The notes below the pieces were generated by a model. The model was not told the origin of the DNA. It did no database searches and saw only the letters and a program-made list of their open reading frames with translations. The position numbers and the translations under genes were made by a program. From assembly GCA_022606425.2 (NCBI GenBank), contig JAHDVF020000053.1, positions 1,674,001 to 1,738,000 on the forward strand: a stretch of DNA of 64,000 bases. Direction: 5' to 3'. Origin of the DNA: Lepidostoma basale (lineage: Eukaryota; Arthropoda; Insecta; Trichoptera; Lepidostomatidae). Within the stretch, counting starts at the first letter, position 1. Each line of letters starts with the position of its first letter. This document shows positions 31,745 through 43,170 of the stretch, one piece after another.

Positions 31745-31880
31745 TCGACAAACTAAGAAAATGATTGCCTGACTGCTTTAAAGAGGACTGGAGAAGACTG
31801 GAAAATTTTGGAGAATGGAGGGATATAGCCAAGAATAAGAGCCCACGAAGGACTATTGAGGCTAAATCCTACACTAGGAT
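31745..31880 (+). mobile_element. Possible LINE C-terminus of another family
   Basis: One frame reads CFKEDWRRLENFGEWRDIAK then NKSPRRTIEAKSYTRM and stop, like the very end of some insect LINE ORFs. It directly follows the L1 truncation, so L1 may have jumped onto it by template switching. Weak evidence. Confidence 0.35.
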
Positions 31881-32857
31881 GTAGCGCCGAGAGAGATGTA
31901 ATGGTTAATACTTTAGCTATGTACCTATTTGAATCGATGAATTGTCTTTATTTGAATAGCTTTCAATAGCGTATATCCTCGTACTAGACATTATTCTAAA
32001 TAAATAGACAATAGAATAATATTGGCTATACTTTAAATTTTTCTTTCGATGGTTGACCTACGTACTTGGCATTAAAAGCCACGCAAACCTATTTGTCGAA
32101 GACAGACTTGTTTCTTAAAACAAATTTAGTAATTTACTTACAATAACGATGATTGCTCACTTACGTAATGTCTTCGAAATTTATTCCAATTAGGTTAATT
32201 TCAAATTCAGGTAAGTAAATTATTGATATTAACTCTTTATTAATACCCCCATAATGTAGGTTTTATGAGAGCATTTGTATGGGTTGATGTTAAATGTAAA
32301 GAGAAGCTCTACTCGCCGACGATTGATGGACCGCTACTGCGCTGTTTATGTCATACTAAAAAGTTTACGATAAAAAGCTCCTTAGCAACTGTAGCGCCGT
32401 GCCGTCCCCGGCAGGCAGTCCGTGAGCTTTTTTTAGAGAGTGCTAAAAATACTTATGAAATATTAAAACATCAGAAAACCCTATAAATTAATATACCCTT
32501 CCAAATCAAATAAATGCTTCTTTTTGAATTTATCTTAAAAATATAAAACTAGAATACGATTACGAGTTTTTTGTTAATTTATATTGAATACCTTATTATA
32601 TAATACAATATTTGATATGCCCGTGATCTTAATATTTAATGTTCGTCGGGTACAAAGGTTAATATTGATCTAAATATTTAATGTTTCTGTGATGTTGCCT
32701 AGTTTTAAGTGTGAAAATGTCGAAAAAATTAATCCTATCTCGTTTATTAAAAGAAGTTTACTACTCGGAACCATACATACTCGTAACATAGTCCGTTTTC
32801 AATTTTGAAAATAAGCAAATGACAAAATATTTATTAATTTCATATTTTTTCAGCTTT
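31881..32857. other. Spacer
   Basis: A 73-codon frame (32265-32486, +) lies in a segment of balanced composition (cgtgccgtccccggcaggc) but has no recognisable domain. The rest is A+T-rich. Confidence 0.4.
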
Positions 32858-32955
32858 GATGAATATAGTTTCGCTCCAAGCGGTACATCATCAAACAAAT
32901 GATTAATGTATTTTTTAGTTACCTTCGCTTGGAGCGAAACCGATCGATAGTGTTG
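32858..32955. repeat. Short palindrome with hammerhead-like remnants
   Basis: gtttcgctccaagcg (about 32869) is inverse to cgcttggagcgaaac (about 32926). On the minus strand ttgatga, T, then gtacc .. gcttggagc, gaaac resembles family F, and cgcttggagcg folds by itself. Cleavage triplets are not evident. Confidence 0.4.
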
Positions 32956-32959
32956 ATTT

Positions 32960-33377
<418 letters not shown>

Positions 33378-33576
33378 GTATTTCAATTTATTTCTGAAGA
33401 AGAGTTTATTCTTACGTTTTTTTTTTCATGAATAAATATGAAAATAAAAATATTTACCATCTACAATAAAAATATGTTTAGGTTAGGTATGGTTACTTCT
33501 CTAATTTTTTTGTTTTACATTATTTCTTTATTTAATTTTAATAAAAAAAACGTATTTAAGTTTCAAAAATAACATT

Positions 33577-34119
33577 TTATTTAATTAATGGACGTCCTAA
33601 AAAGTGATGAAAACACGGATACCATGGAATAAAATTACTTGGAGAAAATTCCGTATTTCTTATATAAATTTTTATTAAACTAATTGACACCTTCACTGGA
33701 ATAATCGTACATTTAAAAAAAAATCTCGCGCCGCTCGTGCCGTCTCGACAGGTATAGACAAAGTCATGCAAATTTCGGAATAGAATCCACATAAGAACGG
33801 GTAACTCCGCTAAATACGCCCGGAGTTGGGCTCCGCGCAAAAGTTTCCGCGGACCGCCCCGCCCTCCTGCGCTCCGGGGAGAAATGTTCATTTTGTTTCT
33901 TCCGTTGATTAACATTGTCATTGTCAAGACTCTCGTCGTATGCTTATTTAAGGCATTATTAGATTTAGGTTGGAGCGGAATGGCTTGTCGGGAAGTTGGC
34001 TGGTAAGCTGCGGGATTCGAAAAATTCGAATAAATTGGTTCTGCAAATGAAATGGTCTTGTTTTGTTCAAATATTTTACGTTGAGTACACTTACGCCCTG
34101 TACTTACAGACGAGTACAT
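33577..34119 (-). other. 180-codon open frame, function unknown
   Basis: The longest frame in the window, starting MYSSVSTGRKCTQRKIFEQN. Its middle (NISPRSAGGRGGPRKLLRGA, LRAYLAELPVLMWILFRNLH) is encoded by a G+C-rich block (33725-33900) that would keep any frame open, and the ends are A+T-rich and Lys/Ile-rich. No domain, signal peptide or repeat match is recognised. It may be chance, or an exon plus flanks. Confidence 0.2.
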
Positions 34120-34452
34120 AGCTGGAGAACTAAGTATTGTAGTTGTATAATCCTGTTACTAACTTGTACATTTACATATTTTCATAAATATATCAAAACG
34201 ACAAAAAATAACAAAAAAAATCTGAAAGGTACATACATACATTATATTTATAATACATAGAAATCTGTAATACTGAAAATTTTAGACGTTTCCATATTTT
34301 ATTTTAGATTTCATTATTATTTGTATAGTTTCATCTATGGGTATCTCCATGGGTCACAACCCTCAGTAATGAGGAAATGAAGAAAGATGAAGAAGAATTA
34401 TTATTGTATCAATTATCAATTACAATTATGTATCAATCATTAGTTAATATCA
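34120..34452. other. A+T-rich spacer
   Basis: Nothing recognised. Confidence 0.5.
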
Positions 34453-34540
34453 CTGTGCCAGGATAGAGTAGTGTAGCGGTTCACTCTCTCTACCTACCCC
34501 TACTGGGAAACGGCGTAAAGGTTTGTTGTTGTTGTTGTTC
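34453..34540 (+). mobile_element. L1 LINE 3' end with (GTT)n tail
   Basis: gtgccaggatagagtagtgtagcgg, ctacccctactgggaaacggcg, then gtttgttgttgttgttgtt. Confidence 0.75.
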
Positions 34541-34854
34541 GTCGTATTAATGTGTTTATTTAAGACGGATATCAAACTATACACACAATTCATTACATTT
34601 CTATCAAATCAGTTGTATTGAAATATGCTTTTTGTGGTTATTTTCTTATGCCTTAATAAAAGTAAGCAAATTTGATTTAAGTTATCCTAAAATACGTAAA
34701 GTTTTATATATTTGATGCGATAAAGAGTTTTATGTTGTTACTCGGGCAGTATAATCCAAATTGATCAATTTTGTCAACAGTAATCCAAACAAAAAGCGTA
34801 TTATCCACAAGTCTGGAGAGATAATTGAATACCTGCATACAGCCATAATTGCAC
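34541..34854. other. A+T-rich spacer
   Basis: Nothing recognised. Confidence 0.5.
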
Positions 34855-35045
34855 CCCTCGCAGGTGATGCGACGCCGCGCGCCTGCGCCGCCGTCGCCTG
34901 GCAACCGCACGTCCCGCGCGCAGTGGCCGCCCGTAGGCCGGGCCGAAAGCTTTGATTCGTCACCCGCTACCCGTTATTAGCGTCTAGGCGCCGCTGCCAC
35001 CCGGCGGCCGCGGCATTGGGCGAGCGCCGGGCGAATTAGCCAGTA
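34855..35045. promoter_or_regulatory. Strong CpG island
   Basis: About 190 bp with many CpG (gcgacgccgcgcgcctgcgcc; cccggcggccgcggcattgg), the densest in the window. Open frames on both strands follow from composition. It could be a promoter or first exon of a host gene outside the window, but no gene is supported. Confidence 0.3.
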
Positions 35046-36050
35046 TTGGAATGCCGTTTGGCGAGGGAAAGTATTATATATTTCATGTATTATGTGCGTT
35101 TATCTCATCTCGGATGTCCGACGAATTTTCCTTAATTATTTTTAATCTAAGATAGCTTTATTTTTACAGAAATAGCGCAATGAAAACTCACCAAAGAAGA
35201 TAACATTTGATATTCATATATTATAAGTTCAATGAAGATAGACATATTTTAACAGCATAATATTTTTTATATCATATTATCAACTGGTTTCGGTGTAATT
35301 AAAACAATGTAATTAATACTCGTAACATGTAAAATTTATATTTCTTATATTCTACATCTAAGTTAGTTTTGAAAACATGTAAGTATTTGATTTTGCTTTG
35401 ATTATCGGCATGTACAGACAAGACCAATCAATCATTATAGTTTGTATATTTTGCTTTATATGATAATTGCTCTTGTTTTTAATTTGTTTTGAATGCATAC
35501 CGCCCACTTGATTTTGAAATTACATATTGGATTTAATTTTAACTAAAATAAAATAGTAATTGTTATATCTGATAGATTCGTTGACACTTATGCAGACAGG
35601 TATTCGTAATATTGCCAAGATGCACTTAACATTTCAAAAATAATGTTTTATTAAACAAATAGATTTTTTATGATGGTCAATGTAAGATAATATAACTTCA
35701 ATATAAAAATATGGAAGCACACCTAATTAATTAGTGATTTTATGAATTTTTTTTGTAAATGTGCGTAATCTTTAAAATATATTCAATTTCGCACTTCCTT
35801 TATTTTAAAGCAAAAATTTATTAATTTCGTATTTATGGTGTATTATATTTAACAGGGAGTAAGGAAGGTGCTTCCAGGTGTGATAAAAATTATTACACCA
35901 GGCACCCTAAGAAATGACACAAAGTCGTTCAAACCTTCACCATAAAAGAAAAGGAGATAAAGCCCCTTTTAAGCGCCACCTCTACGATACATGAAGCTCA
36001 CTTCTATTGATACGAAGAAGGAGAAATATATCTGTATATTCATTAACTGT
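35046..36050. other. Spacer with one hairpin
   Basis: caggtgtgataa/ttattacaccagg at about 35875-35907 forms a short hairpin, with ttattacacc recalling the apex of the family H palindrome at 59330. Otherwise A+T-rich. Confidence 0.45.
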
Positions 36051-36051
36051 C

Positions 36052-36455
36052 TCCTTCTTCTTGTCCTGGTGCAAAGGGCCTCAAGGGACTTTCTTCAGTC
36101 TAGTCCCCCCTGAGCGATGCAGGCTGGATTCCGTCTTAGGGTGTGACTGATCCACAGCCATTTGCGTTTAGCGACTAGTTCTCTGATTGGTTTTTCACCT
36201 GCCATGGTCCAGAGAACGGCATTTGACACTGTTTGGGGCCAATAGATCTTGAATATTTATAAACACCTGGAGTTTTCCAATAACGTCCGCGGTAGATTTC
36301 AAGTCTCACATCCATACAGCAGTACGCTTTTAACGCTACTGCTGAAAATTTGTAGCTTAAGTTTTCTCGAAATAATATAGGAATCCCATACAGGGCGAAG
36401 CATTGAGAAAGCTCCCCTTGCATTGTTAATTCTGCTGGCTACATCTTCGTCCGCT
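36052..36455 (-). mobile_element. LINE family L7, thumb region to near 3' end
   Basis: Minus strand shows VLLYGCETW-type sequence (complement of caagtctcacatccatacagcag), KLQVFINIQDLL-like and tggccccaaacagtgtcaaatgccgttctctgg (the segment missing from the 15597 copy), and a WLWISHTL-like block, ending in complement of aagaagaagg. Frame-broken. Confidence 0.75.
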
Positions 36456-37345
36456 CCTTCCGAACCCACTATCATACTACCGGGACACCGTGGAACAAGA
36501 TTGGGGTGGAGTCATTTGTGGACACTCATATTTATATTACGATGTTAAAATTTAATATTTCAAATTAATAGTACCCTTATTTCTTAATATATTCTTAATT
36601 CAATGAAACGTCTGTATTTGTTTATGGTATATAATATATTTGGTGAAGGTTGAAAGAAGGTGTGCCGTAACATATTTTTGTATTATGTAAAGATAAATGT
36701 AGTACATAAATAGTAAATACCTACGTTTTATGTTTATTCCTCGCTCCGGAGCACACTGTATGTATGTGAACAGGTGCTCCGGGCAAATATTTTTATTAAG
36801 TTTTTGGCAAACATCTGTATTCTTTGATATATTAGTCACATCTCCCCATTACGTTACGGAGTTTGCATAAAACGAGAACACCAGAGAATGCAAATACAAC
36901 TCATCTAATTAAACACATTGAGCTAATTAATTAATTAGTCAATAATGCCTATATTTTACATGGGAATAAGAAGTTTACACTTAGCAAACAGAAAAACCAT
37001 ATTACTTTTAAGTAATTGTGTTCCAAAAAATATTATATAATAGAAAAAAAATAAATGTGTTCATATTAATTTCTTTTAATCGAATCGATTGTTTCCTGAT
37101 CAAGCAGTAATGATGATTTTTTAAATTATTGAAATATTTGGAAAAATATTCAAATATAGCGAGTGTTACCAAAAAAATACATATGCATTTATATTTTGTT
37201 AAATTCCACGTAGGGTTACTACAAATTCGACCGATTTCAGCAAAAAGTAAAAAAAAAACTTTATCGAACCATCCATGGAATATATAGAATCTTTAAACTT
37301 TAATTCCCACCACTATCATTTTTTTTATATATACGTCTAACAAAC
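36456..37345. other. A+T-rich spacer
   Basis: A 79-codon minus frame at 36600-36839 is low complexity. Nothing recognised. Confidence 0.45.
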
Positions 37346-37432
37346 TTTGCTGTAGGTACCAGGAGTAGGCAGTGAGGTGCCGAAACCAGTCGAGGCCACA
37401 ACCATAAGTGGAATTAAACTTAATATTCAAAA
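37346..37432 (+). ncRNA. Hammerhead-like motif, family A
   Basis: Core 37370-37391: caggagt, A, stem II GGCA/TGCC, GAAA, CCAGTC. The GUC triplet is intact and stem III is AC/GU. Upstream acaaactttgctgtaggtac and downstream gtggaattaaacttaat are shared with 63040 and 940. Several core bases differ from consensus. Confidence 0.5.
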
Positions 37433-37434
37433 AA

Positions 37435-37850
37435 CAACAAAAACAAACCATCACGCCGTTTCACCATAATACCTTCTAGCGTCGACCGTAGAGTTTACCA
37501 ACGGCGCTTAACAGACTTATTGCCCGGTGATTTCCACAGTCCATACGAGCCCCCTTTCCTTTGTATAGAGGCATGATAACAGCCCTTCTCCAGTCAAATG
37601 GCGTATAGGTATCCCTCCTCAAAACACTGGTTTAAGAGTCTATATAACCACGCTGAAACAACCGGCCCACCGTTTTTAATAAAATCCAAGGCTACACTGT
37701 CATTACCAAAAGCTTTTCCACCTTTCATACAGTTTACAAAACTCACTATCTCTTTTTAATTTATTTCTGTCATATCACTTTCGCTATTCGTGCAACTCAC
37801 ATTTGTAACGCTCATTCTCATAGAACCCGTCGTTAGTCGTTTCACAGTGT
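37435..37850 (-). mobile_element. L1 LINE with internal deletion: RT fingers region joined to 3' end
   Basis: The minus strand begins with the L1 3' end (complement of ggtgaaacggcgtgatgg at 37445-37465) and then passes directly to the RT fingers: complement reads VIMPLYKGKGARMDCGNHRA then ISLLSAVGKLYGR, and upstream GKAFGNDSVALDFIKNGGPV. Thumb and C-terminus are gone. This is the only copy showing the N-terminal RT part, and the deletion join may reflect template jumping. Confidence 0.8.
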
Positions 37851-38040
37851 TAAAATAATAAAAAACAATTTTTTTTCGTTATTAAAATGAACTTATACCA
37901 GAAAATTTCAAACAACAATATTATTTTATTTATCGTTAGTTTTTTACTTAGCCTAATCAAACTTTTTCAAATTATATACTCAATGTTAGCATTTATAAGA
38001 ACATCAAATGATTTTACTGAAATCTCTTGACGGAAATTCA

Positions 38041-38410
38041 TTTTAAATAATAATAATAAAAAAACGATGTTTTATTCATTTAAATAAATTATTATTTAAA
38101 TGAATTTCGCCCGGAAGACCGCCGAAGAGATGGAGAGATAGCTGGGAGTCAACCTCCCAAGAGAGGCTAGCCTGATTTCAGGAACAGACCAAGGGTCTAT
38201 AAGGAGAAGAAGAAGAAGAAGAAGATGTTTTTATATAACTACGAGTACCTCCACATTTGTCTTTATTTCGACAGCGACCGGTGTCGCCAGGCTTGCTGGC
38301 CAGTCGACCAGTCTGTCGATGCCAGCGAGCCTGGTGAAACCGGTCGCTGTCGAAAAATAAAGACAAATGTGGAAAAAGTTATCAAAAACGTCGTTTTATT
38401 TAATTGTTAT
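38041..38410. repeat. Family D palindrome, long arms, split by an L3 end
   Basis: Inner arms 38251-38300 and 38321-38372 are inverse copies (ccacatttgtctttatttcg .. cgccaggcttgctggc). Apex agtcgaccagtctgtcgat. Plus core: ctgtcga, T, stem II gccag/ctggt, GAAACCGGTC; stem III ACCGGU and GUC intact, A6 is U. The minus core has gacaccggtc. The left outer arm is interrupted by L3 at 38105-38225. Confidence 0.65.
38105..38225 (+). mobile_element. L3 LINE 3' end
   Basis: gcccggaagaccgccgaagagatgg (PGRPPKRW), agctgggagtcaacctccc, then ctataaggagaagaagaagaagaagaag. 120 bp, with AAG tail. Confidence 0.8.
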
Positions 38411-38726
38411 TTTAATGTTAGCTTGTTTACTTTAGTGCCTTATCATTAATAGATACTAAGCATTTTAAAAATAGTGATTTTTCACTTTTTTTTTGGTTTT
38501 ATAGAGACGCCACTGATCGTTCAAATGTACCCAGCAATATGAAGACAGTTCATCGACGTGTAAAATAATACCCACTCGAGATTGAGAATTTGTGCTTATT
38601 TTATTTTATTAAAATATGTAGAAGCATTGATCGCATATCGAATTATTTATCACGAAACGTTACATTTGAAAAATGGAACATTTTTATTCTGATAATTGTT
38701 ACCATTGATATTATACGATTGATCGC

Positions 38727-38965
38727 CGTCGTGGCAGGGTGGCAAGAGCTCTGACTGCCATACCGAAGATCCCGGGTTCGATTCCTAGCGATGGTAGTGT
38801 GATAATCAGACTGTCTTTGGTCTCGTGAAGAATTGTCGTTGCAATGAAATGGCGATAGATTAGGTACCTATCACATGTCATGAAAATCAATATAATATTA
38901 TAAAAATATAAATTTCATACTGTAATTGAATTCAAACGTCTTATTGTATACAAAAAAAAACATAT
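38727..38965 (+). mobile_element. tRNA-derived SINE, type A, nearly full length
   Basis: A box tggcagggtgg (38732), then gatcccgggttcgattcc containing the B box, body tgtgataatcagactgtc and ggcgatagattaggtacct, type A end (ctgtaattgaattcaaacgtcttattgtatac) and poly(A). Confidence 0.85.
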
Positions 38966-39019
38966 ATATAATATTATAGAGGGCAATAACAAATCTGCAG
39001 AACCCTCACTACTTTCTAA

Positions 39020-39390
39020 CGAAGACAGACCTTTCTAGATTCTTCCACATTCATACAGTAAGTCATACATGCACGTCGATTCGTCTGACTTTTAACATGG
39101 CCGACCTCTACAGTTTGATCAATTTGATCATGCCAAGTTTTTTTCAATCTCTCATAACTCCGTATTCCATTCATATCTTAATGTATAGTTTTTAACCATT
39201 ATTTCTTTATCCATGCGTTCCATGTGTCCAAACCAACCCATTGATCCTTTCATAATTTTGTTCCCGCTCTACATTCCTTCCTTGTAATACATAGTTTACC
39301 ACACATACGTCTAAGGGATGTCATCTCTACCGCATTTATTCTGCTCTAATCCTTCTTCTGCTAGCTACATGCTTCACTTTTTAACATTTT
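39020..39390 (-). mobile_element. L1 LINE, lacking its extreme 3' end
   Basis: Complement carries the ACMTYCMNVEE, ADQF..GRP-type and WFGHMERMDK blocks in broken frames and stops at the tag 'aaaagtgaagcatgtagc'. No tail. Confidence 0.75.
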
Positions 39391-40227
39391 GCTTTCATAG
39401 ATTATAGAGGGTGTTCAAAAAAATTAATTGACTTTTTCCGAACATCCTTATTCACCGTTCAACCTTGTAGTTAAAGAAGCTCTGCTGAGACGGTCACGAT
39501 CCAATACCAGCCGGAGCAAACGAATCCCACTTAGTATTATCGATATAAAGTCCAGCGGACATGTAGGCTGATGACTAATAGTACTCAGGTCCAGTTACTT
39601 TATTGTCCGCCGGACAATACCGATAGGCCGGACTGCTTGCGTTCCACAGTAGCCGTGTTCTGTCCGCGGCCATTCTTTATATCTTTGTTCCAGACAACCC
39701 GAGTCTTTCAAACAACAAATCAAATCCACCCGATATCAAAGCCACCGTATAAAAAAAACAATCCACCCACCCCGCATAACTAATTCAAAGTATTCCTTTT
39801 TTCCAGCGGGCCGGCACTTCGCAGATTTCTTCGATGCGTCTGGATGGTACTATACGCCATTTGTGTATACCGCTCGGACTTTTATCATACATCTTTTTCT
39901 TGTTGCTAGTCCACGTTTGCGATTGTTTTCTCGGCGCTGCGGGTGTGTGTGTGGGGCTCTAGATACAGGTACAGATGGAAAATGTGTGTTCTGAATATAT
40001 AAATGATGCGGTAAGGAAACGTGGTCCCCACGAGTCCGGGGACCGCATACTCTTATGTGAAAGATCATCTCGGAGATGATAAAAACAAGACGGAAGAATA
40101 CCAATTTCCTCACGAATTTTAATACAAGAAAATATCATACGTAATTTACTGAATTTCAAATCCTAAAAAGCCAACATTTTTAACAGAACAGATCAGTATC
40201 TCAGTGAATATGATTTTTAACCAATCC
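39391..40227. other. Spacer, some unique-looking sequence
   Basis: 39540-39680 and 39800-40040 are of balanced composition (gtccgccggacaataccg palindrome at about 39606). An 87-codon minus frame (39850-40113) has no domain. Nothing assigned. Confidence 0.4.
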
Positions 40228-40440
40228 TAAGATATACTTAGGAAATTGAAAATAACTTTGTTTAATCCACTAATTATTAAAAAAATATTTAAAAACGCGA
40301 CATATACCTCCATCTTCAGGTGTTTTTAATAATAATTGGATTAAAATAAATTTATTTTCAATTTCCTAAGGATATTGCTATGGAATTCCACAGTGTTAAT
40401 GCCTTAGCGTTCAATAAATCCTAAGATATATTGATTTAAT
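40228..40440. repeat. Family H palindrome, decayed core
   Basis: Left arm atacttaggaaattgaaaataactttgtttaatccac, right arm ggattaaaataaatttattttcaatttcctaagg. The minus strand keeps cctgaagatggagg but has lost GAAA. The outer flank tatggaattccacagtgttaatgcc is inverse to the flank at 59190, so these are copies in opposite orientation. Confidence 0.65.
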
Positions 40441-40454
40441 TTTTTATACATACT

Positions 40455-40920
40455 AACCATCACGCCGTCTCCTCAAGGGGTAAACGTAATTCAACGACCT
40501 TTGTGGCCGAGTGGTGAGTGAAGGTCCCGGGTTCGATTTCCGACGATGGCAGTGTGATTGTCACACTGTCTTTGAACTGGTGTAGAATTTACGTGACAAT
40601 AAAATTACGATAGATTAGTTACCTATCACATGTCACGAGAATCAATATGATAGATTTACCCTTTACATCGATTTGGCTCGCGCTGTAATGATGTAAAGAG
40701 CGATTCAATAAAATAATAACAATAATTATACGAGTAATATTGGACAGTTCTACTATTCTTTCCTGACATTATTCTCACGATTACTCAACATTCATAGATC
40801 GTGTCATGCCCTCCTATTTCTTTACCATTATTTGTTGATTTATTTTTTCCATGTGTCTAAGCTACCTAACTGATCCTTTCATTTTTTGTTCATAACATTT
40901 TCTTCATTTTTTACTATGAA
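40455..40920 (-). mobile_element. L1 LINE split by a SINE
   Basis: actaaccatcacgccgtctcctcaaggggtaaacg (3' end, 40456-40495), SINE, then ttctttcctgacattattctcacg (40756) through to about 40915. Reassembling across the SINE gives a contiguous L1 3' region. Confidence 0.75.
40498..40745 (+). mobile_element. tRNA-derived SINE, type B, inserted in L1
   Basis: A box tggccgagtgg, B box ggttcgatttcc (short spacer due to a deletion between boxes), body, then the type B end gatttggctcgcgctgtaatgatgtaaagagcgattcaat and (aat)n. Placed inside L1, it is younger than that copy. Confidence 0.8.
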
Positions 40921-41261
40921 AATACACGAGTGTAATCAATATTCAATGTTTTTGAAGAGGAATTAATTCAGATAAACGCCAGGATTCCAATTAAAATCAA
41001 TACAGAAGAAATTAGACTTATGCTGTCAAATTATTCATGAACATTATGGAAACCACCAATTTAAAATTGTGATTTACTTGGACCAGATGATGTTTTTGTT
41101 AAAATGAAGTATTAATCAGGAAAGTAATTCTGAATAAATTAATTTGTTTTAAGGCGCAAAAGGTTGATTCAACAATGATAATAAATATATTAACTAAAAA
41201 AAATTAAAGCATACAGCAATTGGGCCCGTTGCATAAAAGAAAAAATAATAGGTAAAAAATA
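40921..41261. other. A+T-rich spacer
   Basis: Nothing recognised. Confidence 0.5.
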
Positions 41262-41720
41262 TTAATACGAATGAAAATGTTTATTTTCTGGAAGTTTTAT
41301 TATATTTTATGAGAATGACATGTTTCGTCTGTCTAAAGCATATCAAATGATAATGCCTTATTTATTGTTTCTTGAACAATCATGTAAAACTCTTTAATAT
41401 TAATAATTAATACGAAATAAAATATTAAATAACAAATACGAATGAAGATTAATAATACGAATAATTAATTAATTAATACGAATCTAGAAGTTTTATTATA
41501 TTTTATGGGGATGACGTGTTTCGCACTTCTAAGGCATTATCTAATATCCCATAAAATAGAATAAAACTTCTAGAAAACTGACGTTTTCATTCGTAGTGCC
41601 TTAGACAGGCGAAACATGTCATTCACAAAAATATAATAAAACTTAAAAAAAAAACATTTCTTTCGTATATATTATTTAATATGGAGTTTTACATCATCGT
41701 TCAAGAAACAAAAAGTAAGT
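41262..41720. repeat. Cluster of family E palindrome arms
   Basis: Minus arm 41265-41340 (aatacgaatgaaaatg .. gaatgacatgtttcgtctgtctaaagc), reversed at the apex to atgataatgcc, then a second minus arm 41350-41530 (ttattgtttcttgaac .. gatgacgtgtttcgc) and plus arm 41597-41705 (gccttagacaggcgaaacatgtcattc .. gttcaagaaacaaaaa). The last has perfect stem II GCCT/AGGC, GAAA, CAUGUC but has lost its cugauga part. Confidence 0.65.
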
Positions 41721-42499
41721 TAATTTTTTTTACAGTAATGGAATGAATGAAAAAGAATATGGAAAGCATCTGCAAACTACCACATTAAAAATTTACCAAG
41801 TGGCATCCCAAGATTCAGCAAAAATATTATACTGTGCTGCAAACCAAATTCTAGAATTAAAACTTAAAATAAAATAAATTTTAACTAAAGAAGTTGAAGT
41901 AAAAAATTGAAGCAATAAGCTGACGTGCGAAAATATACGAATCGGTAAACGAACCCGCATACTACGGTATATAACACATCTAGTATCCACTTGCAGCGGA
42001 TCCCAGCCACGTGGCTGCAGTAACAAGCCCACAGCCGACTACGTAGTATTAATTATTCAACGAGCCCGACTCTGGGTCTAGGTCCGCCGGGTCTGGGTCA
42101 CTCTTTTACACTCCAAACCCAAACAATGCCCCTGCAATGCTTAATATTCTGTGTCTTTCACACAGTCGGCTTCCTGCGATATTACTCCTGGGTGTGTGCC
42201 TAGTAATGCCATTGTGGAAGACTTTCTATGTCACAGCGCGAGTTTACGATAGAGTTCGTCATATTTGCAAAAAAATGTGTGGATATTAAGAAAAAACATA
42301 AAGAATATAATTAAAATTTAAGCCAATTTATTTTAAATTCAATCCTAGGGATTGGTTTACAGCAAAGTATATTAACTTCTTTGTTGGTTTTTGGAATGCC
42401 ACTATGAGATTTTAAATATAGTAGTTTCCCATCACTTCCCACATTTTTGTATACCTACAACATGTTTTTTTAACTGAATTACTGTAAACATTTTTTATT
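41721..42499. other. Spacer with unique-looking segment 41930-42240
   Basis: 41940-42240 is of balanced composition (agcccgactctgggtctagg; ccgccgggtctgggtcactc, a near tandem of ctgggtc). No ORF with a domain. Confidence 0.4.
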
Positions 42500-42742
42500 A
42501 TTTATTTTTATTTTATGCAATAGGTCGTTTGATCCGAATTACTGTGAACATTTCTTTTAGCTACTATATTGATTCTCATGTCATGTAACTGATAGTTAAT
42601 CTATCGCCATTTTATGATATTGTCGCGTGAATTCTACACCAGACCAAAGACAGTGTGACAATCACTGCCAACACCGGGAATCGAACCCAGGACCTTCAGT
42701 GTGGCAGTCATAGCTCTTACCACAGTGGCACGAAGGTCGTCA
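42500..42742 (-). mobile_element. tRNA-derived SINE, type A
   Basis: Complement: A box tgccactgtgg, B box ggttcgattcc, body with a small duplication (tgatattgtcgcg), type A end (aattcggatcaaacgacctattgcat). Full length with A-rich tail. Confidence 0.85.
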
Positions 42743-42829
42743 ATTATATTTATTCTCATAATATCAAATCAAATCAAATCAGTTCATTCACTCAACAGAC
42801 AGAGTGATAGGTATATTTAATATTATTAA

Positions 42830-43170
42830 ACTTATCGTTTTAGAAGTTTTATTATGTTATTACAGGAGTGACAAATTGCTAGGGCGCTACTAATGGACAT
42901 TCTCGAGTATAGAAAACCTTTATTTTGATGAATTTTTATTATACTGGAAGTGATATTCTGCTAGTGCATTACTAATTGATATTATTAAATCTAGAAAACG
43001 TACGTTTTGTAGGAGTTTAAATTATTTTATCATAGAAGTGACATGTTACTAGAGCATTACTGAATGGATTTTTTTAAATAATTTGGTTAACGGTATATTC
43101 TCTTAATCACGAAATATTCCAATTAATTTATTCGTTTGTTTTTATTACTTCTTGAATAATGATATAAAAC
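42830..43170. repeat. Three degenerate tandem E-like units without hammerhead core
   Basis: The block 'gaagtttta .. tattacaggagtgacaaattgctagggcgctactaatgga' recurs at about 42910-42990 and 42995-43075 with changes (gaagtgatattctgctagtgcattactaattgat; agaagtgacatgttactagagcattactgaatgga). It resembles the E arm, but the gaaa segment is replaced. Confidence 0.5.

Noticed and set aside
39410..39460. mariner end (gggtgttcaaaaaaatt .. gaacatcc)
   Set aside because: Only an 8-base imperfect hairpin, with no TA-flanked partner end found.
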